DNA of 64,000 bases from contig NZ_FODX01000003.1 in assembly GCF_900110495.1 (NCBI RefSeq), positions 1-64,000 on the forward strand, given 5' to 3'. The notes beneath the pieces were generated by a model. That model did not search any database and was not told where the DNA came from. It saw only the letters and a list, made by a program, of their open reading frames with translations. This DNA is from Nitrosovibrio sp. Nv6 (GTDB lineage: Bacteria > Pseudomonadota > Gammaproteobacteria > Burkholderiales > Nitrosomonadaceae). Both the position numbers and the translations under genes were made by a program. Positions 9,501 through 20,086 of the stretch are shown one piece after another. How positions within the stretch are numbered: position 1 is the first letter of the stretch; the number at the start of each line of letters is the position of its first letter.

Positions 9501-10460
9501 TTACCAACAAACTAATACCGCTCCCCAGGTAAACCCTCCACCCACACCTTCCATAAGCACATGCTGACCGGATTTGATGCGCCCATCGCGTACGGCAGTA
9601 TCCAGCGCCAGTGGAATGGATGCAGCGGAAGTATTGCCATGCTTCTCTAAAGTAGCGACCACCTTTTCCATAGGTATGCCCAGTTTTTTTGCCGTGGAAA
9701 TAATGATGCGGATATTGGCCTGATGAGGAATCAGCCAATCAATATCGGAGGCCTTCAAATTATTTTCAGCCAGAGCCTCATGTACGACTTCTTCCAGAAC
9801 TTTTACCGCAAATTTGAAAACCGTGTTGCCTTCCATCATGACGAACGGCGTGCCTTGAACCTTGCCCCCACAGACGTTGCCGGGCGCTGTCAGGATATTT
9901 TTATAGCTGCCATCCGCGTGCAAGTGGCTCGAGATTATTCCCGGGCGATCGCTGCGGGAAAGTACGACCGCGCCCGCCCCGTCGCCAAACAGCACGCAAG
10001 TGCTGCGATCGCTCCAGTCGAGTATGCGTGAATAAACTTCCGTTCCAACCACCAGCGCCGTACGGTATTTACCAGCACGAATAAACATATCCGCGGTGGC
10101 AAGCGCATAGACAAAACCACTGCATACCGCCTGTACGTCAAATGCGGGACAGTCCTTCACCCCGAGCTTATCCTGCAAAATACAAGCGGTGCTGGGGAAG
10201 ATCACATCCGGGGTGGTAGTGGCGACAATAATCAGATCGATCTCTTCGGCGGAGACGCTCGCCGCCTTCATCGCTTCGCGGCTGGCATTGAGTGCCATAT
10301 CGCTCGCCATTTCGTTATCCGCAGCGATGTGTCGCTGTGCTATACCGGTGCGACTGCGTATCCACTCGTCGCTGGTATCCACCATCTGCTCGAGATCCTG
10401 ATTTGTGAGAATTTTTTCCGGCAGATAGCTGCCTGTTCCGATAACTCTCGAGTAAATCAT
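9501..10460 (-). CDS. fabH: Beta-ketoacyl-ACP synthase III (FabH)
   Basis: FabH starts fatty-acid synthesis by condensing acetyl-CoA with malonyl-ACP. The 319-residue protein has the Cys-His-Asn triad: Cys in [12 protein letters not shown], His in [10 protein letters not shown] and Asn in [12 protein letters not shown]. The N-terminal [14 protein letters not shown] and the WIRSRTGI segment are standard. Its ATG overlaps the plsX stop codon as ATGA, so the two genes are translationally coupled. Confidence 0.97.
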   Translation of the reverse strand: MIYSRVIGTGSYLPEKILTNQDLEQMVDTSDEWIRSRTGIAQRHIAADNEMASDMALNASREAMKAASVSAEEIDLIIVATTTPDVIFPSTACILQDKLGVKDCPAFDVQAVCSGFVYALATADMFIRAGKYRTALVVGTEVYSRILDWSDRSTCVLFGDGAGAVVLSRSDRPGIISSHLHADGSYKNILTAPGNVCGGKVQGTPFVMMEGNTVFKFAVKVLEEVVHEALAENNLKASDIDWLIPHQANIRIIISTAKKLGIPMEKVVATLEKHGNTSAASIPLALDTAVRDGRIKSGQHVLMEGVGGGFTWGAVLVCW

Positions 10461-11518
10461 GCGGGGCTCTCTTCCGTCAGGGGCGGAGAATATTTGTCCG
10501 GATTTTTACCGGGATGCGGCAATTGCGCCACGCGCTCGCTTATATGACGCAGCATTCCGCCGCGAACTTCATCCACAGCACGCGCGATGGCGAAACCGAA
10601 CGCGTGACTGTCAGCCGAGCCATGGCTTTTGATGACAATGCCACGCAACCCCAGCAAACTGGCGCCATTGTATCGACGGTGATCCACCCGCCGCTTGAAT
10701 GCATTAATGACCGGCAAGGCGATCAGCCCCGCGAATTTAGTGAGAAGGTTGCGTCGGAATTCTTCGCGCAGGTAAGTGGAAAGCATCTGTGCCACTCCCT
10801 CAGAAGTTTTCAATGCTACATTTCCAACGAAGCCGTCACACACAACCACGTCCGTCGTTCCTTTATAGATATCGTTACCCTCGATATTGCCGTAGAAATT
10901 CAACCCGCTGCCGCGCAGCAGTTCCGCTGCCTGTTTCACCACTTCATTACCTTTGATCTCTTCCTCGCCTATATTCAGCAAGCCGATGCTGGGCTTCTCC
11001 TTGTTGTCCACTGTGGATACAAGAGTTGCCCCCATGACAGCGAATTGAAGCAGATGCTCCGCGCTACAATCCACGTTTGCGCCGAGATCAAGGACATAGG
11101 TGTGTCCCTTTATTGTCGGCAACACCACCGCAAGAGCCGGCCGGTCGATGCCGGGAAGCGTTTTCAGCACAAAACGTGAAGCAGCTATCAACGCGCCGGT
11201 ATTGCCCGCGCTGATGCAGGCCTGGGCGTCGCCGCTCTTTACAAGGTTGAGAGCAACGCGCATTGAGGAATTTTTCTTGCCGCGTAACGCCAGGGCAGGC
11301 GACTCGTCCATACCAACGACTTCGCTCGCGGCATGAACCCTCAACCGGGACCTGGGCGCAACCTTGACAGCCCGCAATTCCGATTCGATGACCTCGGGCA
11401 GCCCTACCAGAATGATATCGATTCCGGGGTTACGATGAAGATAATCGACGACTGCAGGAACTGTCACACGAGGGCCGTAATCGCCACCCATGCAGTCTAC
11501 AGCTACGGTAATATTCAA
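10457..11518 (-). CDS. plsX: Phosphate acyltransferase PlsX
   Basis: PlsX converts acyl-ACP to acyl-phosphate for PlsY, the first step feeding phospholipid synthesis at the inner membrane face. The N-terminus [18 protein letters not shown] is the family signature, and the protein (353 residues) has normal length. Only a TTG start fits this N-terminus; AAGGG lies about 12 bases upstream, so initiation may be modest. It follows rpmF on the same strand and overlaps fabH by 4 bp. The rpmF-plsX-fab order is widely conserved. Confidence 0.95.
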   Translation of the reverse strand: MNITVAVDCMGGDYGPRVTVPAVVDYLHRNPGIDIILVGLPEVIESELRAVKVAPRSRLRVHAASEVVGMDESPALALRGKKNSSMRVALNLVKSGDAQACISAGNTGALIAASRFVLKTLPGIDRPALAVVLPTIKGHTYVLDLGANVDCSAEHLLQFAVMGATLVSTVDNKEKPSIGLLNIGEEEIKGNEVVKQAAELLRGSGLNFYGNIEGNDIYKGTTDVVVCDGFVGNVALKTSEGVAQMLSTYLREEFRRNLLTKFAGLIALPVINAFKRRVDHRRYNGASLLGLRGIVIKSHGSADSHAFGFAIARAVDEVRGGMLRHISERVAQLPHPGKNPDKYSPPLTEESPA

Positions 11519-11578
11519 TTTTTTGAGGCCCTTGAGGCCGGGATCAACTTCGGCACCCCCAGAAAGATGGGGCGAAAT

Positions 11579-11758
11579 TTAATCTCCCTTTGTTTTGACG
11601 ACCTTCCTGCCGCGGTAATAACCGTTAGGACTGATGTGGTGACGCAAATGTACTTCACCGGTGCTGGAATCCAGCGTCAACGGCGGGTTGGTCAAAAAAT
11701 CGTGCGATCGATGCATGCCGCGCTTTGACGGGGATTTCTTGTTTTGTTGGACTGCCAT
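11579..11758 (-). CDS. rpmF: 50S ribosomal protein L32
   Basis: L32 is a small basic protein of the large ribosomal subunit. The 59-residue product begins [22 protein letters not shown] and ends with the basic tail [14 protein letters not shown]. It lacks the zinc-binding cysteines seen in some L32 proteins, so it is the Cys-less form. The start is the ATG at 11758 rather than the upstream TTG. It is 25 bp downstream of yceD and 60 bp upstream of plsX, the usual order. Confidence 0.96.
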   Translation of the reverse strand: MAVQQNKKSPSKRGMHRSHDFLTNPPLTLDSSTGEVHLRHHISPNGYYRGRKVVKTKGD

Positions 11759-11783
11759 AACATTCAACTCCTTAAATTATTTT

Positions 11784-12284
11784 TCAGTGCAGGTTTTTCA
11801 ACGCTGCCAGTGCGGCAAAGAGAGGTTTTTCCCCTGCTGCATCATTGCTATGGATATTGTCGACCAAGCATTCATTTTCTCCATGACGCGGGGAAATCGG
11901 CAAGCTCAGGATTATTTCGTCCTCGATCAGTGCCAGAGCATCCATATCCGATGTCGCTAGAATACAATCAACTGATTCATCCTCATCAAGGCTGGACAGC
12001 TCATTTTCATTTTGCGCCAGAAGCAGATCCGTTTGCAGATCCAGCGCATGTCCAATTTGGCCCAGGCAACGCTGGCACTGGAGGTTTATCGATCCCTGAA
12101 CTACGATTTGCAGGACCGGTCTGGCCTCTCTGTTCAGAGTACCCGTAACTGCATACTGTAACTCGCCGTCATTATCAGTCAGATAATCCTGCAAGCGCTC
12201 GAACTCGGAAAGCGCAATTTTACCATGATGCGCGCCAGCATTTCTGGCAAAATCAAGAGCGTCTATGATGAGCCGTACCGGCAT
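11784..12284 (-). CDS. yceD: DUF177 family protein YceD (23S rRNA accumulation protein)
   Basis: YceD proteins are small acidic proteins tied to 23S rRNA accumulation and almost always encoded just before rpmF. The 166-residue product has the family Cys pair in LQCQRCLGQIGHALDL and the acidic run ELSSLDEDESVDCI. The start is taken as the ATG at 12284 (MPVRLIIDALDFARNAG). A TTG at 12317 also keeps the frame open and cannot be ruled out, since neither has a strong ribosome binding site. It is the first gene of the rpmF-plsX-fab run; the 266-bp gap to the divergent maf gene should hold both promoters. Confidence 0.9.
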   Translation of the reverse strand: MPVRLIIDALDFARNAGAHHGKIALSEFERLQDYLTDNDGELQYAVTGTLNREARPVLQIVVQGSINLQCQRCLGQIGHALDLQTDLLLAQNENELSSLDEDESVDCILATSDMDALALIEDEIILSLPISPRHGENECLVDNIHSNDAAGEKPLFAALAALKNLH

Positions 12285-12550
12285 AAGGTGGAAGTCTTTT
12301 TTATAAAATCGAAGCAAAGTCCGGGGTATGCTTTGCGCATGCCTCGCTGTTCACTCATAATGTTTTTATCGCATACCGGAGAATTCAACTATCCTATCCA
12401 TAGTTCGTTCCTCGGCTATCCATATCGTTTCGCTCAATTAGCACTCAATTGATGAAAGTGCGCTTTTGGTATTAGAATCCCGGGGACACGTATACGGCGC
12501 GCATAATATATTTTTTGCCCCCCAGTGTCAAAAACCTCCAAGAATAAACC

Positions 12551-13147
12551 TTGAAAACACAACAAATTGGCCAGCAACTTGTATTGGGATCCAGTTCCGT
12601 TTATCGTCATGAACTACTTCAGCGCCTGCAAATTCCTTTTGAAGCCTGCAACCCGAAAGTAGATGAAACCCCGCTGGCTGGAGAGACTCCTGACGCTACC
12701 GCTCTCCGGCTGGCCGCGGCAAAGACTCAAGCGGTTGCGGTCACCCATCCCGATGCCTTGATTATCGGCGCCGATCAGGTAGCGATGCTGGAAGGCATAC
12801 AGCTCGGCAAACCATTAACCCGCATGAACGCGGTCCGCCAGCTCCGTGCCGTTCGGGGAAAGGAGGTTGTATTTCATACGGCATTGAGTCTTTTTAACAG
12901 TCGCACGGGCGATATGCAGACCCGGCTCGTCCCTTCCCTTGTCAAGTTTCGCAATTTAAGCAATCAGCAGATCGATAATTATCTCGATAGGGAACAGCCT
13001 TATCACTGCGCAGGAAGCGCCAAGGCCGAGGGATTGGGAATTGCCTTGATCGAACGCATCGTCAGCGATGATCCAAGTGCGCTGATTGGATTACCGCTGA
13101 TCGCGCTAGTGGAAATGCTATCGCGGGCAGGCCTCGAGGTAGTGTGA
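12551..13147 (+). CDS. Maf/YceF-type nucleotide pyrophosphatase
   Basis: Maf-fold enzymes hydrolyse modified nucleoside triphosphates. The YceF subgroup (7-methyl-GTP) is usually beside yceD, rpmF and rluC, as here. The 198-residue protein has the signature [15 protein letters not shown], then [18 protein letters not shown], and [10 protein letters not shown] with the catalytic aspartate. The C-terminus has [20 protein letters not shown]. No ATG is available; TTG at 12551 is the only sensible start. The stop overlaps the start of the next gene by 4 bp (GTGTGA). Confidence 0.9.
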   Translation: MKTQQIGQQLVLGSSSVYRHELLQRLQIPFEACNPKVDETPLAGETPDATALRLAAAKTQAVAVTHPDALIIGADQVAMLEGIQLGKPLTRMNAVRQLRAVRGKEVVFHTALSLFNSRTGDMQTRLVPSLVKFRNLSNQQIDNYLDREQPYHCAGSAKAEGLGIALIERIVSDDPSALIGLPLIALVEMLSRAGLEVV

Positions 13148-13851
13148 ATTCGGGCATTCTCTATCTCATTCCCGCCCCCTTGGGCAAAGGTGATATTGCC
13201 TGGACAATTCCCGCTGCTGTCCGGCAATGCGTGGCGAGGCTTGATCGCTATATAGTAGAGCATCCAAAAACCGCGAGACAATTTTTAAAACAGATCGATT
13301 GCATCCTGCCGTTACAGAGGATCAGCATGCAGGTACTGGATGAACATACTCAAGCCAGGGAATTTGAAAATCTGCTTTCGCCCCTCCTCGCAGGGAGCGA
13401 CATTGGGCTATTATCGGAAGCCGGCTGCCCGGCAGTAGCAGACCCGGGGGCGGGTCTGGTCCGTCTTGCCCACCAAAAGAAAATTCGGGTGGTCCCATTG
13501 GTGGGACCATCCTCAATACTGCTGGCGCTGATGGCCTCCGGATTGAACGGTCAGCGCTTCGTGTTCCACGGCTATCTACCTGTGGAAACCAGCAAACGTG
13601 TCAAGAAAATCGTCGAGCTGGAAAAAGACTCGATAGTGCGTGATCAGACACAGATACTTATCGAAACCCCCTACCGCAACCAGAAACTGCTGGAGTCGAT
13701 TATTTCTTGCTGCCGCGATGACACCAGTCTCTGTATTGCATGCAACCTTACCCTGGCAGACGAATACATTTCAACCAGGGCAGTCAGGGAATGGAAGCAT
13801 GCCTTGCCCGATATCCATAATAAGCCCGCTATTTTTTTGCTCCAGGGCTAA
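13144..13851 (+). CDS. SAM-dependent methyltransferase, tetrapyrrole methylase fold (RsmI-like)
   Basis: This belongs to the tetrapyrrole-methylase superfamily that includes RsmI, the 16S rRNA 2'-O-methyltransferase. It is shorter (235 residues) than E. coli RsmI (286) and lacks the usual C-terminal extension. Recognisable parts are [11 protein letters not shown] at the N-terminus, [18 protein letters not shown] (the SAM-binding GxPxxxDPG-type loop), [18 protein letters not shown] and FHGYLP. This short form is common in betaproteobacteria beside maf and sppA; its substrate is not established by sequence. The start is GTG at 13144, translationally coupled to maf. It converges on sppA with 14 bp between stops. 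Confidence 0.85.
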   Translation: MNSGILYLIPAPLGKGDIAWTIPAAVRQCVARLDRYIVEHPKTARQFLKQIDCILPLQRISMQVLDEHTQAREFENLLSPLLAGSDIGLLSEAGCPAVADPGAGLVRLAHQKKIRVVPLVGPSSILLALMASGLNGQRFVFHGYLPVETSKRVKKIVELEKDSIVRDQTQILIETPYRNQKLLESIISCCRDDTSLCIACNLTLADEYISTRAVREWKHALPDIHNKPAIFLLQG

Positions 13852-13865
13852 CTGCCAAATCGCAA

Positions 13866-14816
13866 TCATCGCAACCCCCATCCAATTCCCGCGTCGATCA
13901 ACGCCTCTGCTGTTACCGCGCCAAAACGCCGCGCAAAGCGCTCGGCAAATCCTTCCCGAGTCGTGTAATCAACAATGGTTTCCGCCTTGATGACTTCACG
14001 CGCGACGTAGTCCGCGCTGCCCGTGGCGTCGGCAAGCCCCAGTTCTATACTTTGCTGACCGGTCCAGACCTTGCCGCTGAATATCTCCGACCCTTCCTTC
14101 AAGCGTTCACCTCTACCTTCCTGCACTACCTGAATAAATTGCTTGTGGATATCATCCAGCATTTTTTTTGCATATTTCTCCTGTTCGGCATTGGTTGGAG
14201 AGAACGGATCAAGAAAAGCCTTGTTTTCCCCTGCCGTGAGTAACCGCCGCTCGACTCCAAGCTTTTCCATTGCACCGGTAAAACCGAATCCGTTCATCAG
14301 CACCCCGATAGATCCGACAATACTGGCCTTGTCCACGTAAATCCTGTCGGCAGCGGCGGCAACATAATAACCACCTGAAGCGCAGACGTCCTCTATTACG
14401 GCATAAAGAGGGATTTCAGGATACTCGGCACGAAGACGGCGGATTTCGTCGTTGATATAGCCCGCCTGTACCGGGCTGCCGCCCGGACTGTTGATGCGCA
14501 GAATCACACCCTGTGTTTTTTCATCCTTGAATGCCTGCTGCAACCCTGCATTGATATTATCAGCACTGCTAAGGCTGTCCGGGGAAATTACGCCCCGCAG
14601 CTCGACCAGGGCGGTGTGTTTGCGGGACATGGAGATTTCATCGCCTCCAAGCCAGCCCAAGCCGAAAAATAAAAGAATAAACAGGTAGATAAAAGCAAGT
14701 GACTTGAAAAATATGCCCCACTGACGCGCTCTGCGTTGTTCCTGCAAGGAAGAAAAAGCTAATTTCTCAAGTACCTGCTTCTCCCAGTCCTCATTACGAT
14801 TTTCCGAATCAGCCAT
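13866..14816 (-). CDS. Signal peptide peptidase SppA-like S49 protease
   Basis: This is a membrane-anchored S49 serine protease of the short SppA type that degrades cleaved signal peptides. The 316-residue protein has a cytoplasmic N-terminus, one membrane helix (about residues 45-66) and the protease domain. In that domain lie INSPGGSPVQAGYI, the nucleophile Ser in CASGGYYVAAAADRIY, and the general-base Lys region DKASIVGSIGV. The C-terminal part keeps GKVWTGQQSIELGLAD. The start is ATG at 14816. In many betaproteobacteria a HAD phosphatase and a Rieske protein lie between sppA and rluC; here only 191 bp separate them. Confidence 0.92.
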   Translation of the reverse strand: MADSENRNEDWEKQVLEKLAFSSLQEQRRARQWGIFFKSLAFIYLFILLFFGLGWLGGDEISMSRKHTALVELRGVISPDSLSSADNINAGLQQAFKDEKTQGVILRINSPGGSPVQAGYINDEIRRLRAEYPEIPLYAVIEDVCASGGYYVAAAADRIYVDKASIVGSIGVLMNGFGFTGAMEKLGVERRLLTAGENKAFLDPFSPTNAEQEKYAKKMLDDIHKQFIQVVQEGRGERLKEGSEIFSGKVWTGQQSIELGLADATGSADYVAREVIKAETIVDYTTREGFAERFARRFGAVTAEALIDAGIGWGLR

Positions 14817-15007
14817 GGTTGTTTCAATCCTTCAAGTGAAATAAAGCAGAAAAGCGTATGGCGCGCCGCGCCGGCAACATTACGCTCCTCATCCATTTTC
14901 TCATACTGCGCGCTTTTCTCTTGCATGAGTCAGCGATGGAAAACCCGGTCCCTTCCGTGTATCCCGGGGGACGCGGGAGCCAGGCATACGACCTCCCATT
15001 GCTAACA

Positions 15008-16036
15008 TTATGAACGCACCCGCTTGTCAGCAGCGTCCAAACCGAGCAGAAATTCCGATAAATCGTTCGGTAGCGGTGCTTCAAGATGAAGCTTCTTGCC
15101 AGTAACGGGATGAGTCACCTCAACCTGGAACGCGTGCAGGAACATGCGTGCCAGAATTGGGCCGTTGGCGCGTTTGGCAAGTTCCTTGTTCAATGCGAAG
15201 TCGCCATACTTATCATCGCCCGCTATGGGGAAACCGAGATGAGCGAGATGCACGCGAATTTGATGAGTACGACCAGTTTTCAGTTCCGCTTCCAGCAGGC
15301 TGAAGTCCCGCCAGGATTTCTTCAGATTGAAAACGGTATGCGCTGTTACTCCTTCCTTTTTTTCCCTGGCATCGGCAATCACAGCTACGCGCCGCTCCCC
15401 TGTCGATGTTACGTATTTATTGAGAGACAGCTTCACGCTTTGTCGCGCATTGCGCCACTTGCCTTTGACGAGCGTCAGGTAACGCTTTTCCATCATGCCT
15501 TCGCGGATCTGCCGATGCAACTCAACCAGCGCGGCCCGGCTTTTGGCAAGGAGCAGGATTCCCGAGGTTTCCCTATCGAGACGATGGACCAGTTCCAGAA
15601 ATTTCCAGTCGGGATGCTGGGCACGCAATTGTTCGATGACGCCGAAGCTCACGCCGCTTCCACCGTGCACCGCAACACCGGAGGGCTTATTGATGACGAC
15701 AAGAGCTTCATCCTCAAACAACACATCGAACGGAATAAATCGGCTCTTACTCAGTTTCTTTCCAGGCGGAAAACTTCTTTCCACCGTCCTCACCGGCGGT
15801 ATGCGCACGGCATCGCCCGGTTGAAGATGATAGTCCGCGCCAATGCGCTTGCTGTTAAGCCGGACCTGCCCGCTGCGCAATAGTTGGTAGATATGACTTT
15901 TGGGCACATCTTTCAGGCGCTTGATCAGGAAATTGTCAATGCGCTGACCTTCGCTGTCCTCGCCTATAATTTCGGTAACCGCAGCACTTATAGGAAATTC
16001 TTTGCCTAAATGCCTAATTCTACTTATACTTACCAA
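15008..16036 (-). CDS. rluC: 23S rRNA pseudouridine synthase RluC
   Basis: RluC makes pseudouridines at positions 955, 2504 and 2580 of 23S rRNA (E. coli numbering). An N-terminal S4 domain (QRIDNFLIKRLKDVPKSHIYQLLRSGQVRLN) precedes the RluA-type catalytic domain, with the catalytic Asp in LVHRLDRETSGILLLAK and the late motif KTGRTHQIRVHLAHLGFPIAGDDKYGD. The start is uncertain: TTG at 16036 (342 residues, preceded by CTGGAA) is my choice, and a GTG at 16114 would add 26 residues with no family support. It is divergent from rne, as in most proteobacteria. Confidence 0.93.
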   Translation of the reverse strand: MVSISRIRHLGKEFPISAAVTEIIGEDSEGQRIDNFLIKRLKDVPKSHIYQLLRSGQVRLNSKRIGADYHLQPGDAVRIPPVRTVERSFPPGKKLSKSRFIPFDVLFEDEALVVINKPSGVAVHGGSGVSFGVIEQLRAQHPDWKFLELVHRLDRETSGILLLAKSRAALVELHRQIREGMMEKRYLTLVKGKWRNARQSVKLSLNKYVTSTGERRVAVIADAREKKEGVTAHTVFNLKKSWRDFSLLEAELKTGRTHQIRVHLAHLGFPIAGDDKYGDFALNKELAKRANGPILARMFLHAFQVEVTHPVTGKKLHLEAPLPNDLSEFLLGLDAADKRVRS

Positions 16037-16450
16037 TTGGGGTTCCAGCCTATCCTTTATCCGGTGCGTAAAACGGCGCTGTTGATGGGATTTTTGTCCG
16101 AGGGATAAGGGCACAACCCCGAATCTGGTTAACGTCGCTCACCAATAAAGTAGCGATAGTAATGGATACGCGCTCAAAGCACACGTCGATTTCAGTTTTC
16201 AGTTTCGTAGCGCCTGCTCGCGGGCAGCCGTAGTCGAAGCCTGATTGAAACTTAATTTTCTGGTTCTGCTTGCGAAAAAAGCAGGACCATAGTGACAAGC
16301 CAGAGAAATAGTCATCTTAAAGTCATTTTAGACAAAGCATTCCGACACCATGACCAAGTTACCTGACTAAAAGCTCTCGTATACGCGCGCAGGACGTCTT
16401 GTCCTCGCACGTAGGCTGTCTACCCGTGACCAGAGCGCGGGAGGCATAAA
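16037..16450. promoter_or_regulatory. Divergent rluC/rne control region with rne 5' leader
   Basis: This 414-bp intergenic region must hold both promoters and the leader of rne. A small hairpin AGGAC-GTCTT-GTCCT is at 16391-16405, and the rne ribosome binding site GCGGGAGG is at 16437-16444, seven bases before the ATG. In E. coli the long rne leader mediates autoregulation by RNase E itself; a leader of similar size could do so here (inference). Confidence 0.45.
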
Positions 16451-19390
16451 ATGAAACGCATGTTATTTAATGCGACACAGCCGGAGGAACTGCGTGTCGC
16501 CATTGTCGATGGTCAAAAACTTATTGATCTCGACATTGAATCCGCCGGCAAGGAACAACGCAAGAGCAACATCTATAAAGCAGTTATAACCCGTCTCGAG
16601 CCTAGCCTCGAAGCCGCTTTCGTCGAGTACGGCGGCGAGCGGCACGGCTTTCTGCCATTCAAGGAAATTTCCCGCTCTTATTTAAAGGAAAGTCCGGACT
16701 CAGCCCGTGTCCGCGTTCAGGACGCACTCCATGAAGGTCAGGAACTCATCGTTCAGGTCGATAAAGATGAACGTGGGACGAAGGGAGCCGCGCTCACGAC
16801 CTATATTTCCCTGGCCGGCCGTTATCTGGTTCTGATGCCCAACAATCCACGCGGCGGGGGTGTGTCACGCCGCATAGAGGGTGAAGACCGTGCGGAACTG
16901 CGCGATGTCATGTCGCAACTGACCATTCCTCCTGGCATGAGTATTATAGCCCGCACCGCCGGAATAGGACGTAGCGAAGAAGAGCTGCAGTGGGATTTGA
17001 ATTATTTGCTGCAACTGTGGCGTGCCATTGAAGATGCTTCCAGCAGTCAAAGTGGCGCTTTCCTGATTTATCAGGAAAGTAGTCTGGTAATACGCGCCAT
17101 ACGCGATTATTTTCATCAGGAGATTGGCGAAATCCTGATTGATACTGAAAGCATCTACGAACAGGCGTGCCAGTTCATGAGCCACGTAATGCCGGCTAAT
17201 GTCGGCCGCGTCAAGCTCTACCGCGACGACGTGCCACTATTCTCACGTTTTCAGATTGAGCATCAGATTGAGACTGCTTATTCACGCCAGGTAACGCTGC
17301 CTTCCGGCGGCGCCATCGTTATTGATCATACCGAAGCACTGGTGTCAGTTGATGTGAACTCGGCACGTGCCACGCGTGGTACCGATATCGAGCAAACCGC
17401 GTTGAACACGAATCTGGAAGCCGCTGAGGAAATCGCGCGGCAATTACGCCTGCGTGACCTGGGCGGGCTCGTTGTGATTGACTTTATCGATATGGAAATC
17501 GCTCGCAATCAGCGTGAGGTAGAGAACCGGCTGCATGACGCATTGCGTTACGACCGCGCACGTGTGCAAATGGGCAAGATTTCCCGGTTTGGTTTGCTGG
17601 AATTATCGCGCCAGCGCTTGCGCCCTTCGTTGGGCGAGAGCAGTTACATTTCCTGCCCGCGTTGTCACGGAACCGGTCACATTCGCGGCACTGATTCCTC
17701 TGCGTTGCATATCCTCAGGATTATTCAGGAGGAAGCGATGAAAGAGAATACTGCCGTGCTTCATGTCCAGGTACCGGTTGATGTGGCCACTTACTTATTA
17801 AACGAGAAACGTGCGGAGATTCATGCGATTGAAGCTCGGTTGAAGGTAAGTGTGGTACTGATTCCGAACGTCCATCTCGAAACGCCAAACTACAACATTA
17901 CCCGCCTGCGCCATGATGACGTGAAACTTGGCGAAATTCAGACCAGCTACCAGTTGGTTGAAAAGCCAGTACAGGAAATTTCATTGCCGTCAACTTCACA
18001 GGAAATCAAACCGGCCCGGCAACAAGCCGCAGTACGAGGCATTACGCCATCACAGCCCGCTCCGATACGTGAGCGAATCGCGCAGCATGAACCCGAGCAG
18101 GTCCCCCTTCTGGACAGGATTTTTAACTGGTTCAAGCAGATGGGAACAGCAGAAAAAAATGCGCGGCCGGAACAGATAACGGCTGCCCCGCAGCGTCCGG
18201 AGCGGGTACGCGGACGAAGGGATCGTGGACGGGAAGGACGCGATGGCGAATATGAAAAAACACCCCGTGTTGCCCAGCCTGGCCGGGACGACCGGGGCGA
18301 GCGTGGCGGCGAAGTCAGCGGTGCTACGGCCAAGGTTGCCGTTGGGTCTTTGAAACAGGCTCGGGAAGCTGCGCCTCAGCGCGCGGAACGTAGCGAAGCG
18401 AAGCCACAGAGTGAACGCTTCGCTCAAAAAAAACACGTGCGGCCGCCACGCGAAGAGAAAATCCGGACCGAACTCAAGCTATCGCCAGAAGAGCAGCAGC
18501 CTGCGACTGAAGATATCCTGCAACAGCAAGGTGAAGACAGCGGGCGCCGCCGTCGTCGTGGTGGAAGGCAGCGTGACCGGGGGGAACGTTCAGAGCGCCC
18601 TGCTCGCGAAAACAAGCTGGGAGTTTCCAAAGACGCCCATCTCCAGCAGGAAGCTGACCAGGTAATGCGTGACGAAAGCCCCGTATTGGAGGCGCCTTCC
18701 CCATCGATACAGGAAACATCGGCGCTTATCCTTACCCTCCCTCCGCTGCAGGCAGCAGAGGCATCTTTGGAAGCAACCGGTACGCCACCTTCTGAATCCT
18801 CGAAGGTAGATGAAACCGAGCCGGCAACTGTACAGCCATCACCGGCTAAAGCACCGGTAGTGCCAATATTAACTGAACCGGAAGCTGAGCCGGAAGCTGA
18901 ACTACTGAAGCGGCAACCGGTTCCGGAGCCCATTCAAGAGACCGCTCAGGAGTCCATCATGGAGCGCACTCAGGAGCACAATGAGGAGTTCGTCGAGAAA
19001 GCTGGCGAGGAGCCCCGCGAGGAAGTTGGCGAGAAACCCCAGGAGGAACCAGCGGTAAACCTGCCCGCCGCTATTACAAACGTACCAGGGCCGTCCGAGG
19101 AGGAAATTGATAAAACAAAAAGCGGGGTAGCCGTGGCTGAAATCGAAGCAGGCGTTTCTGTGCCCGAGCAGCCGGAGACCCAGCCGCTTCGGCCAACGCC
19201 CGTGATCGAACCGCTGAACCTGGCTGCAAGCGGTCTTATCATGATTGAAACCCTACCGGAAAAAGTAAAACCAGCCGAACCCGATGCAGGGGGAGAACCC
19301 ACACCGGCGCAGCGGCGGCGGAAAAGAACTCCTCCTCCGGCGGTAATGGAGCAGGATGAACCGCTGGTGCAGGTTGAGACACATAAGTAA
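16451..19390 (+). CDS. rne: Ribonuclease E
   Basis: RNase E is the endonuclease that starts mRNA decay and processes rRNA and tRNA precursors. The N-terminal catalytic half (about residues 1-500) contains the S1 RNA-binding domain with [20 protein letters not shown], the 5'-sensor and the DNase-I-like domain with [15 protein letters not shown] and the Mg-binding [13 protein letters not shown]. The zinc link CPRCHGTGH (about residue 404) joins protomers. The C-terminal half (about 520-979) is low-complexity, Arg/Glu/Pro-rich and probably disordered. It includes an amphipathic candidate membrane-binding patch ([12 protein letters not shown], about 554-565), [11 protein letters not shown]-type RNA-binding runs, and a Glu/Pro/Gln repeat tract. 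The start is ATG with a strong GGGAGG site; the gene is followed by an intrinsic terminator. Confidence 0.97.
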   Translation: MKRMLFNATQPEELRVAIVDGQKLIDLDIESAGKEQRKSNIYKAVITRLEPSLEAAFVEYGGERHGFLPFKEISRSYLKESPDSARVRVQDALHEGQELIVQVDKDERGTKGAALTTYISLAGRYLVLMPNNPRGGGVSRRIEGEDRAELRDVMSQLTIPPGMSIIARTAGIGRSEEELQWDLNYLLQLWRAIEDASSSQSGAFLIYQESSLVIRAIRDYFHQEIGEILIDTESIYEQACQFMSHVMPANVGRVKLYRDDVPLFSRFQIEHQIETAYSRQVTLPSGGAIVIDHTEALVSVDVNSARATRGTDIEQTALNTNLEAAEEIARQLRLRDLGGLVVIDFIDMEIARNQREVENRLHDALRYDRARVQMGKISRFGLLELSRQRLRPSLGESSYISCPRCHGTGHIRGTDSSALHILRIIQEEAMKENTAVLHVQVPVDVATYLLNEKRAEIHAIEARLKVSVVLIPNVHLETPNYNITRLRHDDVKLGEIQTSYQLVEKPVQEISLPSTSQEIKPARQQAAVRGITPSQPAPIRERIAQHEPEQVPLLDRIFNWFKQMGTAEKNARPEQITAAPQRPERVRGRRDRGREGRDGEYEKTPRVAQPGRDDRGERGGEVSGATAKVAVGSLKQAREAAPQRAERSEAKPQSERFAQKKHVRPPREEKIRTELKLSPEEQQPATEDILQQQGEDSGRRRRRGGRQRDRGERSERPARENKLGVSKDAHLQQEADQVMRDESPVLEAPSPSIQETSALILTLPPLQAAEASLEATGTPPSESSKVDETEPATVQPSPAKAPVVPILTEPEAEPEAELLKRQPVPEPIQETAQESIMERTQEHNEEFVEKAGEEPREEVGEKPQEEPAVNLPAAITNVPGPSEEEIDKTKSGVAVAEIEAGVSVPEQPETQPLRPTPVIEPLNLAASGLIMIETLPEKVKPAEPDAGGEPTPAQRRRKRTPPPAVMEQDEPLVQVETHK

Positions 19391-19402
19391 AACCAGCATC
19401 CT

Positions 19403-19434
19403 AAAAAAAGGCGGGTAATACCCCGCCTTTTTTT
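19403..19434 (+). terminator. Rho-independent terminator after rne
   Basis: A perfect inverted repeat AAAAAAAGGCGGG (19403-19415) and CCCGCCTTTTTTT (19422-19434) surrounds a 6-base loop. A-runs and T-runs on both sides make it usable from either direction, so it may also serve the convergent phosphatase gene. Confidence 0.9.
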
Positions 19435-19479
19435 AATACACTACACCATGGCCGCTCGTCCACGGTGATATAAGTTCCG

Positions 19480-19980
19480 CTATTTTTCGTTACAAATCCG
19501 GTTGAGCAATCCTCGCCCTGCTTCCTCCACCATGTTCAGCACGTGCTCGAAACCCTGGCTTCCTCCAAAGTAAGGATCAGGTACTTCTTCCATACCCTTG
19601 GAAAACCTTTCACTGTACTGCATCAGCAATCCCAGTTTATGGCTGTACTGAGGTGGGCATTCCCGTTCAAGTACGGCAAGATTGGCTCTATCCATCGCCA
19701 GGATGTAATGAAAAACCTCGAAATCCTTTTCGTGTACCTGGCGCGCGCGCAACTCCTTCGTATCATACCCTCGCCGCCCCGCCGCTTTCTGAGCCCTCTC
19801 GTCCGGCGGCTGACCAACGTGATAATCATGAGTACCTGCAGAATCGATGTGAATTGCTTTTTCGAAGCCTGCGGTCTTGACCTGTTGTCGGAACACAGCC
19901 TCCGCAGTGGGAGAACGACAGATGTTGCCCATGCAGACAAACAGAACGCTGGTTTTAGTATTTTCTCCCCAGTTCATCAT
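19480..19980 (-). CDS. Low-molecular-weight protein-tyrosine phosphatase
   Basis: This is a low-molecular-weight tyrosine phosphatase (166 residues). The P-loop CMGNICRS is at residues 16-23, with nucleophile Cys16 and Arg22, and the general-acid Asp lies in VPDPYFGGSQGF near residue 134. In polysaccharide clusters such enzymes (Wzb) dephosphorylate a tyrosine kinase, but no kinase is nearby. It is 106 bp downstream of the phosphomannomutase gene on the same strand, which hints at an envelope role without proving it. The start could be either of two adjacent ATGs (19980 or 19977). Confidence 0.92.
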   Translation of the reverse strand: MMNWGENTKTSVLFVCMGNICRSPTAEAVFRQQVKTAGFEKAIHIDSAGTHDYHVGQPPDERAQKAAGRRGYDTKELRARQVHEKDFEVFHYILAMDRANLAVLERECPPQYSHKLGLLMQYSERFSKGMEEVPDPYFGGSQGFEHVLNMVEEAGRGLLNRICNEK

Positions 19981-20086
19981 GATATTAATAAAGTCTCATT
20001 TTTAACGTATTACCCAACTTTCCAGAATACTCGATTTGATACTGCGCGACCTACTGACAGGCCGAAGCAGGACCTCCACGGTCTAT

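Noticed and set aside
14824-15084. 86-codon minus-strand frame between sppA and rluC
   Set aside because: It overlaps the conserved 3' end of rluC in another frame and shows no family features.
15086-15883. Plus-strand open frame opposite rluC
   Set aside because: Shadow of rluC; no domain and no ribosome binding site.
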